Shown here: piece by piece, positions 37,001 to 51,918 of the stretch
Position numbering within the stretch: the stretch's first letter is position 1
How the letters are laid out: each line of letters starts with the position of its first letter
Source of the DNA: Tomocerus qinae
Lineage: Eukaryota > Arthropoda > Collembola > Entomobryomorpha > Tomoceridae
Assembly (NCBI GenBank): GCA_020055645.1
Contig: CM034549.1
Location: 14,901,930 to 14,965,929 of the forward strand
Direction: 5' to 3'
Length of the DNA: 64,000 nucleotides
Position numbers and translations under genes: made by a program
Notes under the pieces: generated by a model
What the model was told of the DNA's origin: nothing
What the model saw: the letters and a program-made list of their open reading frames with translations, nothing else
The model's database searches: none

Positions 37001-40000
37001 CTAACATTGTTTGGAACACAATTCAAAGAATCTTTTTTATAAAAGTTAATAGCACACTACTTGTCATATCTTTAACTATACGATTAAGAAACCATTTCCA
37101 ATGCTATTTTTGTGTACTTCCTATGTTAGAAATTCAAAAACAAGTAAAAATACAACCAATCTTACAACAAGAAGTATAAAGAGTTGACTGCTTGCCTTTT
37201 TGAAAGCTTTATGTACTCCCACATTTGCCGACGGCCGATGTACGCATATCATAGTAGAAGAATACAATAAAGCAATATATAAGTACCACATATTATGCTA
37301 GACATACAACACTCACTCTCACTACAGTACGTAGAGCATGAAATGAGCAAAGTGAAATAAATGCTCGGCAGAACATTGCCAAATATTTGAAGGATTTATT
37401 AGAGTTTTAAGCCCATTCTTCACTTTTATGTTTCCAGGATTATCTACTGGGATCCATCTACCAAGTACCAAACCACTAAAGCTACATACAACAAACTTCT
37501 ATTCCCTACAATAATACTCGTGAAAAGAACTACTTCTTGACTACAGAGAAAACTTTCATTCCCTTTCTACTCTCTCTGACTGTAAGGAGTAATAAGTAAG
37601 TACCTACCTTATAATATTACATAGTAAATAGGATACAAATACGCAGTAGACACGAGATACTACATTCTATATGGAAAGCAACATCGTCAAACTGCCTGCT
37701 CCGCTTGATACTACACACCTACCTACTACATTTATTTACTTTGTACATCACTTGCAGTAGACAGATTATCCTATATAGGGGGTTGTCCTTATGGGTATTA
37801 CTTTTTTCTGAAGAAAGTATATATTTAGATACAGAGTATATTGGGTATGATAGTAGTCATATTGTGGAAAAGTGAAATTAAAAGAAATATGTTCCTTCCT
37901 CTTCAATTGGAAGACTACTCGCGTCTCTTTACACTATGAACATCAACCATATCTGCGGTGCATATCTGTCTTGTCTTTCGGTGACTTGACTTTGGAGGAT
38001 TGCATAAACTTACACCATGTGTAACATTCAACGTTGCGTTAGTTTGTAAGTAATATCTTTCTTTCCCTCCCCTGCCTTCCTTAACTTAAGTTTATTTCAC
38101 TGCACAGCAGTTCATCCTTCATCCAGCCAACTAACTCATTCATTCGTTCATTCATTCATTTGAGAGGCTCTCCCTTAAAACGAATGCTCTCTTTTATTTT
38201 CCTTTTTCCCATGGATATCTATATAGAACAGATGAAGAGAAATATAGTCTAATATTTTGAAAGGTTTAAGTTGGCTTTAGCAGAGAGCCAACATAAAACG
38301 GTAGAGAAACACAGAGCAAAGAACATTCGTACTAACTGCAAAACAATGCACTCAAAAAACAAGAGACGTCAGCTCAGCTTAAAGTTAAATTCGCTCAAGT
38401 GGAAATTTTCCACGAGAATATGCCAACTTAGCCATGAGATGAGAGAGACTAACCCTCAATTAGAGAGATCTCCGTCAGTGAAAACTTTAACTTCGTCCCC
38501 CATCGCTCACATTTTTCCTTTCCCTTTTCCCTCTTTAACAGTTAGGGCTCTTTTCTCCTTCCCATTGTCTTTTATCAGTGATGCGTTCATAAATAATTCC
38601 TAAGCTCCCATTGAAATATGTTCATGAATGATTGTCTCTGTCGAGAAGACTTCCTACATCCTGAGCCTGGCTTCTTCAAACAATACTTACATAGAAATAT
38701 TGACTCCTTCAATACTTCTGCCTTCTTTGGTCAGACAGCTCCATCACATTACAAGAAGACCAAAGAAAAAAAAGAAAATTACATACTAGACAGTATATAT
38801 ACATATTTTCTTGAGTTTTGTTACGAAAGTATTGCCACTTTGTCAAATGATAAAGTGATGACAGCAGACTACAAGTTGAACCCGTTTTTTTTGTTTCCAA
38901 CTTGACTTTGATATGAGAGACACTGATACGAAAGATTGCTGCCTGATTGTGAGAAATAGGAAAGAGAAAAAGGGAGAAAAGTCAAGAAAAAATTTATCAA
39001 GGGCAAATAGCCGGAAACTCTGAAGGAATCACAGCTTGGAATAACGGGAATCGGAAAAGGGCTAATAAGAGCCGGAAGCTAAGCTATCTGGAAATATATA
39101 GCTAGAGTGGTCTCCAAGTATTTATAAGTGAACAAGAAGAATGCGTAAGAAACAAGAAAAAGTTACAGTAGATGCCTGCGTGTCAAAATGCGTAGCCGTG
39201 GTCTATCCGCATCCCAGTGGTTTTCAAGATAAATCTTAACTTTAGCCCCACCAACGCACATCACATCAAAATCTACAATGGACTATTCCTTCCCACAGAC
39301 AATGCCATCAATCCCTTGGAATTCCCGGAATAATGTTCAATTCAACATTTTATCATACAATTTTTCATACAAATGGTCATGCTTTAACTCCTTGAATGTC
39401 TATATATTACTCTATATCTCGATGACGTAATACTACATTTTACACTACAGCCTCCTATGGCTTTTAGACACTACTGCCCTCCGCTATTTTTACTCGGAAA
39501 CGATGATACTTTTCAATTTCCCTTTGCTACAAAACTGCAAAGACATTTCCTGCCCGCTACTGTGTGTTATGGCTAAGAAGCGGCTCATTTTCTCTTATGA
39601 ACCGTTTTCATAAACCATAAACAGATAAGTAGACAACGAGCCACTGCGTTACAGTCTTCAAAAACCTTTACTGCTCTATGCCTAAAATCTATTTTTACAC
39701 CATCCTGTGTGTGTAAAACTTGGGATAGAATACTAGCTGTCATTATTCTATTCAATTTCCATCCACCGTCAAACATCAAAGGCAATGGCAGTTTGGCACG
39801 TAACTACACTGCCTAAAAGTCGTCGTCATACTTTCTCTTGCTTATGCTAAATTCATATTAATATAGTACTTTCACTTTTCCCCGCACCAAAATTTAGTTT
39901 TGACGGTATCTTTTTAAATGGTGATAATACAGGTGAAAAGGCGAGAAAGTATTAAATATGATTAAAATAAGGACAAAGAAACATACTGTGCTCTATTTTC

Positions 40001-40723
40001 GGTCAGCTGAGAAAATTGCGACATTTTTATTTTTAGCGGTGGAGACTACAGAGAGGTTGGAAGTTGAGTAGAAATAAAAAGTTACTACTGTTTCATAATG
40101 CCCATATCTTTGTAAGGACGAGAAATTGAATCCCGTCCTCCCACTCTCCTCAATCAACTCATCAGCTCTTTAAAAAAGAGTTTAAACAGGAAGAATGGTT
40201 GACTGCTTTCGGCAAAAAAGAAATGTACAGGTCACTGAAGCAAGGAAGGATATAGTGGCGAAATGATATAATAAATATTGCTTTCTCTGGTTACAGTTGC
40301 CACATAAGACCATCACTTTAGGTTTTGCAAAAAAAGGAAAAGCCCATCGAGGAAATTTCTATCTTTGACATGACAGGGAACTCAATTGCATTTAATACAA
40401 TCCGTTTCATTCAATCCTTCTTATGTGGCATGGTACTCGGATCGACTTCTATTCACTTTCTCCACAACAAATCTTAGAAGAGAAAAGAATATTCTAGTTC
40501 AGGGTTTGAAATATTTCCATGGTCTTGAATGCATAAAAGAATTATTAGTCAGTGTACCCTGTAGAAACTGTTTAGACATTTCTCAGGCTTTTCTTTATCG
40601 CATATGTGTACTGACGTGGATTCTGCTGGTTTTGGTTGAAGTGCACAACAGATAGTGTACTATATTGAAAATGGAGAATTGAGCTATAGCGTTAAAGAGA
40701 AAAGACAGGACCGAGAAAGCCTA
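34058..40723. other. Gene-free stretch
   Basis: The longest frames are 121 codons (34483-34848, +, pyrimidine-rich, not ATG-initiated) and 110 codons (38271-38603, +). Neither resembles a known protein. Small simple repeats are ACAT units at about 34991-35003 and CATT units at 38137-38160. No RNA gene or mobile element was recognised. Confidence 0.5.
38137..38160. repeat. CATT tetranucleotide microsatellite
   Basis: Six units, five perfect CATT and one CGTT (third unit). It follows a pyrimidine-rich stretch and is the longest tetranucleotide array I noticed in the window. Confidence 0.85.
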
Positions 40724-40753
40724 GCAAAGTAAACTAAAGCAAAGCAAAGCTTT
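40724..40753. repeat. Pentanucleotide tract (GCAAA type)
   Basis: Steps of five read GCAAA GTAAA CTAAA GCAAA and then GCAAA and GCTTT. The first five units differ from each other at one or two positions only. This is a clear, short, barely eroded pentamer array. Confidence 0.75.
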
Positions 40754-40860
40754 CTTGTTCCATTCAAAAATCTCTATTGTCCAACATTGAAACGGAAGGG
40801 AAAAGCTTAAAAGTCTGGTCTGCTACTCCATTACAAGTTTTATAGCCATATGAGTCCTTT

Positions 40861-40900
40861 CAATTTAGCTCGATTGAATTCAATTCAATTTGTGCTTTCG
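40861..40900. repeat. Pentanucleotide tract (CAATT / GAATT type)
   Basis: Steps of five read CAATT TAGCT CGATT GAATT, then CAATT, CAATT, TGTGC, TTTCG. The phase of the -ATT ending holds for most units. The GAATT words link it to the tracts at 23279 and 57321. Confidence 0.6.
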
Positions 40901-43900
40901 TTCTAGCACAGAGAGGCAGAACAGACCTCACACAGAATACTCGGACTCGACTATAATATTATAGACACGACGACTTATCGTCATAGTTGAATTGCTATGA
41001 CTTTTCCTTACTATCTTTGTACACTATTCCGAATGTATACAGCTTTTCTTTAGCTTCCTAACAAATTTTCTGCGCAATAAAACATGATCTAGCCAGCTGA
41101 GACTACTACAGTCCTCGCCTTCCATGGAAAACAACCTACCGTTGATTTCAAAATACATATCACATTAGGTAACTCAGAAATTCGTATATTTATAGACTAG
41201 TTTAGTTTCTAACCATGGTTTACTTACATTAAGCACTCCTGATAAACACAAGCGTGAACTTAGATAAGAAAACTACCATGTACTGTTTTTTGAACAAAAG
41301 AACCAAAGTTCCTCTAAATAAAATTGAGATTTGAGCTCAGCTCTTTTGTTTTCTTTAGGCATGTCACATCTGACTATAAAACTATATATAATTAATATTG
41401 ATCACAAAATCTTACCTGTGAGAAAGCGAAGAAAAGGATTTCCTGACGACAAAGGGTGAAACCAGACTAGAATACTATAATTCAAACTTTCAATAATTTA
41501 GCAGCGAAACGTCCAAAGGAAGTAGGTCGTCCGTCTTTTAGCTTATTGTTATATCAGCACTATTCCAGCATCCTCGCTCTGATGGACCCAAAGGAGAAAA
41601 GCGTCGACAAGATGAAAATGCTTGGCTTCGTTTGATAGCAAACAATGAAATCACTTCAACACTCCAACTTTTACTAGGCTGTAGTAATCGTCTCAATTTT
41701 CAACGGCTAGAAATCCTGTGATAGAAATGAAACAATGACATAAATATCGTAATAAAATTAATCGAATGGATGATTAATTACTGTTTCTGATTATGGCAAT
41801 TATACTAGATTTACTTATCTAGCTTTTCGCTTATAGCAAACAAAAAATAAGAAATTAACAATTCGCATTCGCACTTAATTTTAATTAGGGGGGAGTTTTT
41901 GGGTATCATCTTTCCAACTTGCAATATACGATTTATTAAGTACGAATTACAGTAACAGTTCCTGATCTATTTCAATTATTTTCATGATTAAATATCTTAG
42001 CCATAAATCATCATAATTGGTAGCTAACATTGTCATTACTTTTGATTAACTAATTACTAAGCTTCATGTGTTCGTGAGCCAAATAGTGCTTTCAGAATAT
42101 TCTTAAATGCATAATAGATTAGGATTTTACCCTTTTACCAAAATTTAGAAAATTAAAACGGAACCTATTGGTACAATTCGATAAAGATTTAAAGATATTC
42201 AGAGAAAAGCCATAACTTGACAATAATATGTGTAAAACGTACCTACCCCACGCCCACATATACATTTAATTTTAATTTAGAAACGCCATACCATGAGCAT
42301 AAGTACAATTATGAACGGTAAAAATGTTTTATGCTGATGAGGAAATTGAGAAAGTGAATTGCTCCCTGGACAGAATATTATTTTGGGTATAATGCATTGT
42401 AATGTGATGTAATGGTCGTGATGTGAAAAGTTTCGCTGCTGGGTTGAACCCTTTCATAATTTCCATGTGATAATTTACATAACCATCTATCACTTTTACC
42501 AAACACAACTGTCAAGGACACCGGTGACACTGAGCAGATCATTAGGCGAAAAAGCACCAGTCAAATTTACAATACTGGCAAAAAACTTCCATTCAAAACA
42601 CATCTCTGCGTTTTACGGCAGGGGAACATCATTAACACGAAGGAAATCGAACTGTGAGCCAACACGGGAAGGCATCCTTCGCCAAAGCGCCCCCACGAAA
42701 TCACCATTTGCTTTTCCCCTTCATGCATAAAATATCCTTTCTTTTATTATTATCTTTACAAAGTGATAGATAACCATTTACATAAAGATGTTCCCGTCCC
42801 AGCATGGCTACCTAACTTCCCATTAATAATCCAGGTTTATAAAATAATCCCTAGGAACTTTCCTCCTCTGCTATTGGTTTTCGGGTTTTCCCATAGTTAT
42901 GTAATTTTTATAGCTTATTTGTTACCCAATTAGTGAGTTATGAACGGATTGTACGTAAAATATCCTCTACACAGACATGAAAATAATCTTTTATACCTAA
43001 AACCACCATGCTAAACGTTAGCCAATTTATCTTTTGTAAGGAACTATGATTAGAGTTAGGATTAAAATACATCCACGGTAGGATGGTAATAATTAGATAT
43101 AATCATATGATTATCTATAGGAAACGAAGGTAATATGCATTAATAATTCAGCAGGGAATTTCCGCTTTCAAGATATTAGGAACAAGAGTTGCTGACTTAT
43201 AATATTAAACGTACAGGGAATGAAATGGTAACCTCAACTCGAAATTGCTTAACGAATGCCACGTCTTTGAAATCCTGGCATCATTATAATCATTTAGTCC
43301 TTTCAAGAACAACAAAGTGCAAAGACAGCTAATATAGTGGAGAAGGATTTTATCTTCGTAAACATAATATTTAGTTTGTAATTAGGAGAGTAAATATAAA
43401 CTATTTTGTACAGTGATGGCTAGAAAACAAAAGCAGGTACCTACGCCAAAGACTCATCTTAGAGTCTGATTCATCTTATTTTGAGTAAATAGTTTAAAGA
43501 GCAAGTGTTCCTTAACAGGGTAACCAAGCAAATCCCAATGGCCATTCATCTCCTTCAAAAGTGAAGTTATCAAGGCTCAGTCATCAAAGAAGATATAAAA
43601 GGAGCTACCTCAACCTAAATAGGTAAAGATAGACATTTCTCACATATAATATAGGTAGGTACATATTGTTAACACTAATAGATGTATCTCAGAGTACATG
43701 AGGAGAGAAGCTAAAAGGCAAATCCCAAGATGACTTAAAGTCAGTGAAAGCCAAGCTGAGCTAATCGTAAGATAGGGTTACTACTTACATAGTATTTGTA
43801 AATGGCCATAAGTATATCATGTCAGAGTTTATAATAGGCACAAGAGATTGAGATAGGAGATGCGAGATATCACATTCCACCACCAGTTCATGAAGATAGT

Positions 43901-46900
43901 TGGAATTGGGAATGAAATGCATACACATACATTGCGTATGGAGGAAAAGACGGATTATAGACAATATAAATAGTGGAGTAGCTTAGGAAAAGCAACTGAC
44001 TCATGTCAAGCCAAAGTGATTCACGGAAGGTAAATCAATGAATGCAACCGCTATAACACTACACTATATAAATACAGTTGCATATTATTATATACCTGAA
44101 ATTGGAGTAGGAAAAGATATGGTGCACACACATAGTATAGTACAAACAGAATATATAATCATATACGCATAAATATACAGCGAGGCGAAAGACGCGTAAA
44201 GATACAAATAGCTTTGTCGGCTTCTCCTTCTTTAAGTGAGCAGAGAAATTGGAGCAGAGGCACTTGGGATAAGAGGGAAGAGACTCAAGAATCTTTCTGT
44301 GGGAATCTTCACGTTTGATACTATGTATATAGTTCATATAGAATACTTATATTTAGGAATACATTTCAGAAATAGTTGGGTAAGTTATTCCCTATAGAAG
44401 AAGATCCGCTGAAACATTGGAGAGTGTATAGTGAAAGTGTTATCCGAAGCCAACTCATAAATGTACGTAGAAAATCAACCCGAAACTGTCTCACTAGATC
44501 TAAAATAAACGAACCGAAGCAAGCGAGATTCTAGTGCAGTGTATTAGAGACCACAGCGCACTTCACTGAGGAAATAGCAGGGAGCGAGACCGCATATAGA
44601 TCAAAGCTCATCCCATCACACATAAACAGCAAAACAACATCTGAACAGTTACTTTTCCTCTATCAACAGCCTCCCTATACTTGTACTAGGTATGTGGGTT
44701 ATGTTCTATGCAATCCTCGTCCTTCCTACTCACTTCTCCTCAACGTATTTATTTACGATACCAACTTGCATCTTTCATCTTATCAAAAGAAAGTCAGCCT
44801 TTTCATTCCGTAATGCTTCTCCTCCCGTCCTCATTCACCAACCACTACCTACTTTCCGTTTATTTCAAATTCTACATAATATGCCACTGGAATTCGAACA
44901 CATTGTTTCGCATTCATTTGCATAATTTATTTACGTACTTCAAATGTATATAAATACCAGGAATAAATACCTATATAATACAATTCAATGTACTTATTCG
45001 TAGTAATTTAATATATACTTAGATACTGTTACAACATCGTCAGGAGGAATTCCAAATAAGCCTTGGCATATATCATATAGGAGATACTGTATAGTATAAG
45101 TCTCCACGTGTATCAAGTTCGGTACTTTGTACATAGTATTGTTGATTTGATTGAATTATCTAGTAAATCGAATCGACTTTTACTAAAGCGAAAGCTTTTA
45201 CTCGAATTGCTTATACATGCTGCGTCCGTGGGAAAAGTCAAAGGAAATAAAAGAGCTCATTAAGGATCTTCCTATATAGACTATAGGGATTTATGTACCG
45301 GTGTAAAAATGCTATTTTATTTCGTTACAGTTGGAGCCTGGAGCTTCGACATTCTTTCTCCACACTCTTTCGCCATTTGCCATTCCCATTCAGTCGATTT
45401 TACTAATGTGAGCATTTAGTCATTCACTCTTTCGCAGAAAAACAAAGGCAGAGGCTGCAGTCAATACATATTAGAGTACATTACATACTCCTTACTACAT
45501 AGAGTACCTACAGACAAACACATGCTACGCTAGGAAAATTGAATCAAGTACAGGGGGATTTTTTAGTTACTTTCGCCACTTTCACAAACGTGATTTTATT
45601 CCTAGGAATTTTTTTGTGTTTTTTCAGCCCTTCTGGTGTGTTTTTACACAGTTAAAGCGATAGTAAGCTTTACTAAAAATTGACCCTGTATAGAATGATT
45701 TTGTGAAGTGTATTTAGGTCGGTGGGTAGTGAAGGTATACGGGTGCTCAGCTCAAAATGAGTTTGGCTCCTCCATTGTTGTTGTACTACTGTGTGTTGAA
45801 AGTTTTGCTAAATGTTTGCTTGTATTGTGGATTGTATCTGTACTATTAGTTACTTACCTAACACTGCTACTACTAGTACTGAGTATAACCCTTTCTTCCT
45901 TAAAGCAAACTGCCATTAACTTCTCTCCAGTTTAGTCTTCATGCACTACATGGGATATTTGTGTAAGCAGCTGTGTCGTCTGCTTTCTCCATAAGTTGAG
46001 CATTCTACCAATACTATTTGTACTGCCACACCTTTCTGCCAGTGCATTCAATGAGCATAGCCGACGAGAGTCAGAAACAGTAGTGAAATTTAATGTAATG
46101 GTACATAATCTGCTGTAGTCAGAGTGCTTTACTTTACGCTACACAATATCATTTCACATTGAATTTTCCCGAGTAGCGCCGCACAACAATAAACTTGCTA
46201 CTTATACCTATTACTTTCCATTCCCCTCCCCAAAACCAGATAAGCTACGCACCCAAACGAAATGTACATTGTGCATCACATTCACTACCTATTTTGTTTG
46301 TACTATTCTTTAGTGTAATGTCATGTTAACTAATATACCTACGCAAAACGAGATCTGTTTCTTCCTTTACCACGCTCAATATCAACTCTCTGTACCTACG
46401 CAGATGTAATGTAATAGAACATCAACTAACAACATACTCAACCTTTTCCATTTTGTCTCATCCTTTTCACTACACAGACACACTCTATATGCTACTTGCA
46501 GTTATTACAATACATCATAGGCTACCACTGTTTATTATGGTTAAGGTACATTCCACTTTCATCTTATGTTAAATGCAACATTGCCAACCGGAGAATACTT
46601 TAGATCAAACATCACCAAATTCTTCTTTCGTCAAACTTGCATACTCAGAAGAAAGCATGCATTCTATAAAAATCGTTACTATTATTAATATTAATTCACT
46701 TCATGAAACAATACTAGAAACTATATCAAAAATACAATAGTGATGACCTAGATAATATTACCGATGCAACATAGCATCATCTTTTTGTTGATTTTTATGA
46801 TATGCAACAGGATATGTATTTTACGGTTGTAATAATTTGTAAATGAGAACATTTTCTCAACCCCTCGAATTCACACATAATTCTGGCATTTGAAAAGTTT

Positions 46901-49900
46901 TGAAAAATTATTATCCAATAAAATTGTCAATGATATCTGTAAATATCCACAATTTCTGTAAACTTATACTGAAAACAATTAGTTGAAGTGGAACCTGCAA
47001 TTGTTTTAATAAATATTAATTTGCCGAAACGAATATTTCCACCAGCACTCAAATCCAAATAGACTAATAATTCTAGCATTGTAAAATTATAGAAATTGAA
47101 ACTTTCCAGTAAAAATATCGTTAACGAGGGCTTTATTTTGGAGTCAGTGTCTGTGGAAAGGGATGAGCATGGCTACTCTACAGCGATAAAGAAACTAGAG
47201 GTGGTCCAATCTGTAAAATCTATAGTATTACGCTATCTCGGCATTTTACCTTAATAGCCCACCACCCACCATTAACTACAAAATAAATGCCTTCATTAAG
47301 ATAAGTAGCCATTCCATCGCAGTTTCATTTCCTCATCTTTATTCATATTAATAAATCACTAGATGCACACTTCTTAATCGCTTCTTAATTGTTATCATAA
47401 CTTTAGATAAAGTCCTTTAGATCCTCCCGTTGCTTAACCACTAATACAGTGAAGGGAATATTAGGGCCGAGACAGACACGTTCTTATGTTAAGGTAGATG
47501 CATATCTGAAGCTATTAACCGTATGGCTCATATCTTTGTAATTCATCTCTGGAGAAATTATGTATTTCCCTTACCTCCGCTGTTAAAACATTGCCAACTT
47601 CGATGAAGTTCCTGAATAAATATTATTCTGGCTGCACATACATAAATACTAACTAAGCAACCCTCTCCACGACTTTCAGCCAAGAATTTCAAGAGCCATA
47701 TCATCATCCTAGTGTAATACATACTAATGCTAATACAACCATATGCAGTATATTCACATTACTATTCAGCATAAGTGTCAACTAGGTATTAGTTTTTCCT
47801 TCCTATGCATAAGCTTTGCCATGAGGTTGCTACTTATACCGTGTCGCAAGTAGTACTAGAGTGATGCAACAAAATGTTTATGAATAGTCACGTTCAATGC
47901 AATCCATAACTTTGTAATGTTTACATTACTTTCTAGTACAAACGATGCTTTGCATACAGCCTAAATGTTTTCGTGTACATTAGGATACTTGCTTACACAA
48001 GCTAAGTGTGTAATGATATTATTACTGCATTAACATCTGCAGGTAATAATGCATGCAATGAGGCAGCAAACTATTTGGCTCCGTTGTAAAACCATGCACA
48101 CATAAGTGTTTACCTATTTCTTCCTAAGCTTTTTAACATGCAACCTAAGATACACTTTTTTACATTCTTTCTTACACATAAGAAACAGACAGTACTATCA
48201 CCTTAATAGGTCTATAAAGTAGCATTAGAAATGTCCAGTACACACATTCAAAAGGAGGCTCATCTCTTTATATTATCAAACTGAATGTTTACGTTGAAAC
48301 AGCATACCTCTCAAGACATCAAACTTCATTTTCTTCAATGGCTCATTCTCATTGATTACTTACTAGTACTTCAACCAGTTTAATGCACGTAATGCCGTTT
48401 TGTCTGCCTCTTAAGCAGACATTGTCCGCTCTCTTAAACATCAATGCAAAAATCTACGGATAGTCAACACAAAAATGTACATAGTGTAAGATGCGTCATA
48501 CTCTTATGTTAAACCGTAAAATACTAATCAAATAATCCAGCAATTTTCATGTACTAAAAGAACGCTTGTAGTAAACAGACACGCATCAAAGTGTACATAA
48601 TATCTGTAGGCAAAAGCAACTCTCCTACTCTTCTTAGTCTTTAACATTTCTTATTTTTAATCCTCAAACATTGACATTACGTCCATGTTTGCACAAAGTA
48701 TAATCAAATACTACGCGTAATGCACACAGAAAGCAAATTACTCTACACACTATGTCTGCTATAGAAGGTACGATGACCGTTCAACAAAGAAAAAGCTATT
48801 AACGTGAATCTTGAATTTTTTCTGACCCAGAAATTACGAAAGTCACGACATTTGCTACACGTGTCACAGCTGCGTGCTTGATTTTGATCCTAATATTCTT
48901 ATGTAACATGACATTTGTGAAAAAATCTTATCTATCTTTAATCATCTGTAAAATAATTTATACGAATGCTCTATTTCTCTCAACTATAGCTTCAAAGCTT
49001 GAATGTTCTTCTTGTATGGAAAGATGGTTAAGATGGAAGTCTATAAAGGTTATAAAATCGATTGGGTAACGTGTTTTAATATATTTTGTGATTGTGTCGA
49101 TGTGCACAGGGTAGTTGTTTGTTTGTAGACGAGATTTCTCCAGATTTAATTGTTGTGGTTTTCCCAGCTACAAATAAAACGAGGGTCTTGGAGTTTATAG
49201 AAGATTTCTCCTGGATTCAGGTACAACGTCAAGTCAAGTTAATAATGTTGATCGAAGCAATTAACTGGCTGAGCACCTGATGTGAAGTGGAGAGGAAAAC
49301 ATGAATAAGGGATCGAAGGTAGACGTTGAGCTGTGTACTGTGTGAGAAACGACGCAGTTTGAACAAATGAGATGATAGGACAGAGATAAAAACAAAGAAA
49401 ATACGTAGCTGAGGTACACGGTGTTATATTTCCAGTCAAAGATCTCAAAGATGCCATAGAATTGTAGACGGAGGCAAAATGGTAGAAGCTATAGAGTACA
49501 AGTACTGGAATTGCTGAAGTAGAGTGTCGATTTATGGTAGATATAGTGCGGGAGGGAAGTGAAGAAATGTAAGACAACAGCAGGTTGGTAAAGAGCAGGA
49601 AGTCCAAGCAACCTAAATGAAATTCACTTTAATTTGCTCAAGTTAACTCAAGACAAAACTCCATATTGGTACAATGTACTACAATAAGAAGAAACCATAT
49701 ACTAACAACTAATTCTATGAGCTGAGACTTGAAAATAAAGTACCTACCTATCGACCATTAGTAGCTACAACGTATCAGCACACCTTATATAGCAAAGTCA
49801 AGTAAAACATTCCTGCCTGCTCTGAACACTAAAATACAATACGAAACACCCCTCTCTCCCACTGTCATATATAACTAATAGTACAAGGAACCTTTGGCTG

Positions 49901-51310
49901 CATCCACACAGCTAATTGTTTGTTCTTCCAATTATCACTGGCAGCCAGCCTCGTACCAACTAAAGTTTACCTTCTGCTCCTAATTAATACGTTGTTGGCT
50001 CACACCACAAAAGATACGAGACAAGACATACACTTCTATACAAACGAATCCTCACCACGCTTGTACTTCTTACCTCTGGTTTCTGCGGGACTGTAACTGC
50101 AACATTCCATGAAATTTTGATGATGTCCCTATTAGTATTCTAATGGGAACTAACTTTTGTTCTTTACGTTACTACAACTCAAAAAGGCTTTTCTCTTTTA
50201 AAATGTCTTTTTGGCTGCATGACTTTAACAAATTGGGCATTTGTACAATTTCAGATATCTAATTACAGATTCATTTGGATACCAATGAATTATCACTATA
50301 ATAATTCTACAATATCTTAATTATACAAATTATAGGTTTTAATGGTAAAATGATGGGATATTCATTGTAATAATTTGAATAAAGATAGATATTAGCTCAA
50401 ATACTACATGCAAGTAGATTATTGCCGACAAATACCTAAATGTTGATTTTTCTTATGTTGAACAGGACTTTAGGGTTAATAGTGACATATTCACGTAATA
50501 AAAAAATGAACACAATAGAAGAAGTCGGGTACATTTTCCGGAGTGGAGGTTTAGAGGTAGTTGTATATTTGCAGAGCTGTAGGTAAGCCGTTGCCAATTC
50601 GACTGGTGGCAGACCAAGGCCAAGGACACTATGATTCTATTTATCTCTGGTAAAATGACATGATGTGATGGTATCGCACTTTCCTTAGCCATATCTCACC
50701 CTTTGGGAGACAATTTTCACAAGTTATCCCATAGAACGTATATGCATGGCAGAGAGTTCCATTTAGGAAAGTCATCTGTAAGAAAGTGTATGAAGGGAAG
50801 AGAGAGGTACGTACGCCTACGTCTACGTCAGTTGACTAACTGTGCAATGTAGAGACGACAGGAACGATCAACTAAGTCTATGTGTGTACTCTACAATAGG
50901 TTCTTGGAAGAAAATAAATCTTGATCAATAGCCTACCCATCCCACACAATATGGAGCAATGGCATTGGCAAGGCAAAGAACTCGTAAGAAATGTTTTCTC
51001 AAGTCCAGGCAACTTATCTTTACTTACTTACGTATAAATGGAGAAGGCTAATGCCCATTTCAGTCAAGTCAGCATCAGCAGCCTTTTCTTGTACCTCAGC
51101 AACCTTACACGAGACTTGAGTAAAATAAAAGAGGTCTAACACTATGATTTCTATATATATGTATAAACTAATCCTCCATGTTGACCTATTCTGTAAAAGA
51201 CATCCAGACTTAAGACAGCATCCTATCAGACTTATTTCCCAAATCGGAGCGAGACAGAAAACGGCCATTGCAGAAAAGAAAAAGATGCACCGACAACATA
51301 ACTTATTAGG
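40901..51310. other. Gene-free stretch
   Basis: Frames reach at most 122 codons (49239-49607, minus) and none is recognisable. Pentamer-like words occur at 43749-43763 (AGCCA AGCTG AGCTA) and at 45164-45183. An Ig-like fragment at 45738-45800 is listed separately as very tentative. ATGTG/GATGT-rich words occur at 42396-42424 and 50661-50672. No RNA gene or mobile element was recognised. Confidence 0.5.
45738..45800 (+). other. Very tentative immunoglobulin-like strand F-G fragment
   Basis: One frame reads YGCSAQNEFGSS followed by IVVVLL. This resembles the Y-x-C-x-A-x-N-x-x-G-S-S...V-x-L ending of I-set immunoglobulin domains in animal adhesion proteins. The residues normally just upstream (D-x-G before the Tyr) are absent, and no convincing splice donor follows. 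It could be a decayed or partial exon but may well be coincidence, given how many families can be matched by eye. Confidence 0.12.
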
Positions 51311-51360
51311 GTTGTAGTGACTTGAGTCGGAGAGCCAAGTAAAGTCAATGCCAATGTCAT
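51311..51360. repeat. Pentanucleotide tract (CAAGT / AAAGT type)
   Basis: Steps of five read GTTGT AGTGA CTTGA GTCGG, then AGAGC, CAAGT, AAAGT, CAATG, CCAAT, GTCAT. The second half holds phase best. It opens a roughly 2-kb zone with the densest pentamer tracts in the window. Confidence 0.5.
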
Positions 51361-51783
51361 ACTAAAGCGTTCTCGCAGTCAGCAGCGCAAAGTAGAAGAG
51401 AGAGCTAAGAGAACCATTCCATAGATTTTACTCTAGAGCAATGCCAACTGCCCATTAGATACACATGGACAAGACAACTTGAAGACCATTTCAGTTACAA
51501 CGGCTCCATACAAATAACAAATACAGACCTTGCACCGTAACACAGCGCCTAGTCGTCAGCTCATTCAATTCTAACTTATTTCGACTCCTTGACATCCAGG
51601 AACATTCGTGCAGTCTTTTATACCTTTCTGTGGAACTGGTTACAACCATGGAATATAGACTATTTACTACTATCCATGAGAAATCCTGTAAAAACTAGTA
51701 GAATCGAAGAAAAAGAAGGTACTAAGGTAGACATAGGACGTAGACATAGGAAAGATATCCTTAAAAATTGAAGGAAAGTGATG

Positions 51784-51918
51784 GCAAACTGCACTGGACT
51801 GGATTGGACATGTCTGGAGTCTGTGCTGCATTGGACACGAGACAGACAAACTGGTATGGACAGCCAATACGAAATTCCATCAATTTCTCAAGACCGAACT
51901 TGACTGGAGTTGACTCGA
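51784..51918. repeat. Long degenerate pentanucleotide tract (CTGGA / GTTGA type)
   Basis: The left part reads GCAAA CTGCA CTGGA CTGGA then TTGGA (51784-51808), with CTGGA again at 51814-51818. The right part reads CCGAA CTTGA CTGGA GTTGA then CTCGA (51894-51918). The two ends are in the same 5-bp phase across about 135 bp (51794 and 51904 differ by a multiple of five), although the middle is heavily eroded. Confidence 0.6.

Noticed and set aside
42326..42393. A short frame reading VKMFYADEEIEKVN, resembling the catalytic YADD region of CR1-type reverse transcriptases.
   Set aside because: The frame is open for only about 22 codons, with a stop just upstream. No KAFD-like or RQG-like block was found at the right distance, and the spacing after YAD is too short. 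It is probably coincidence.
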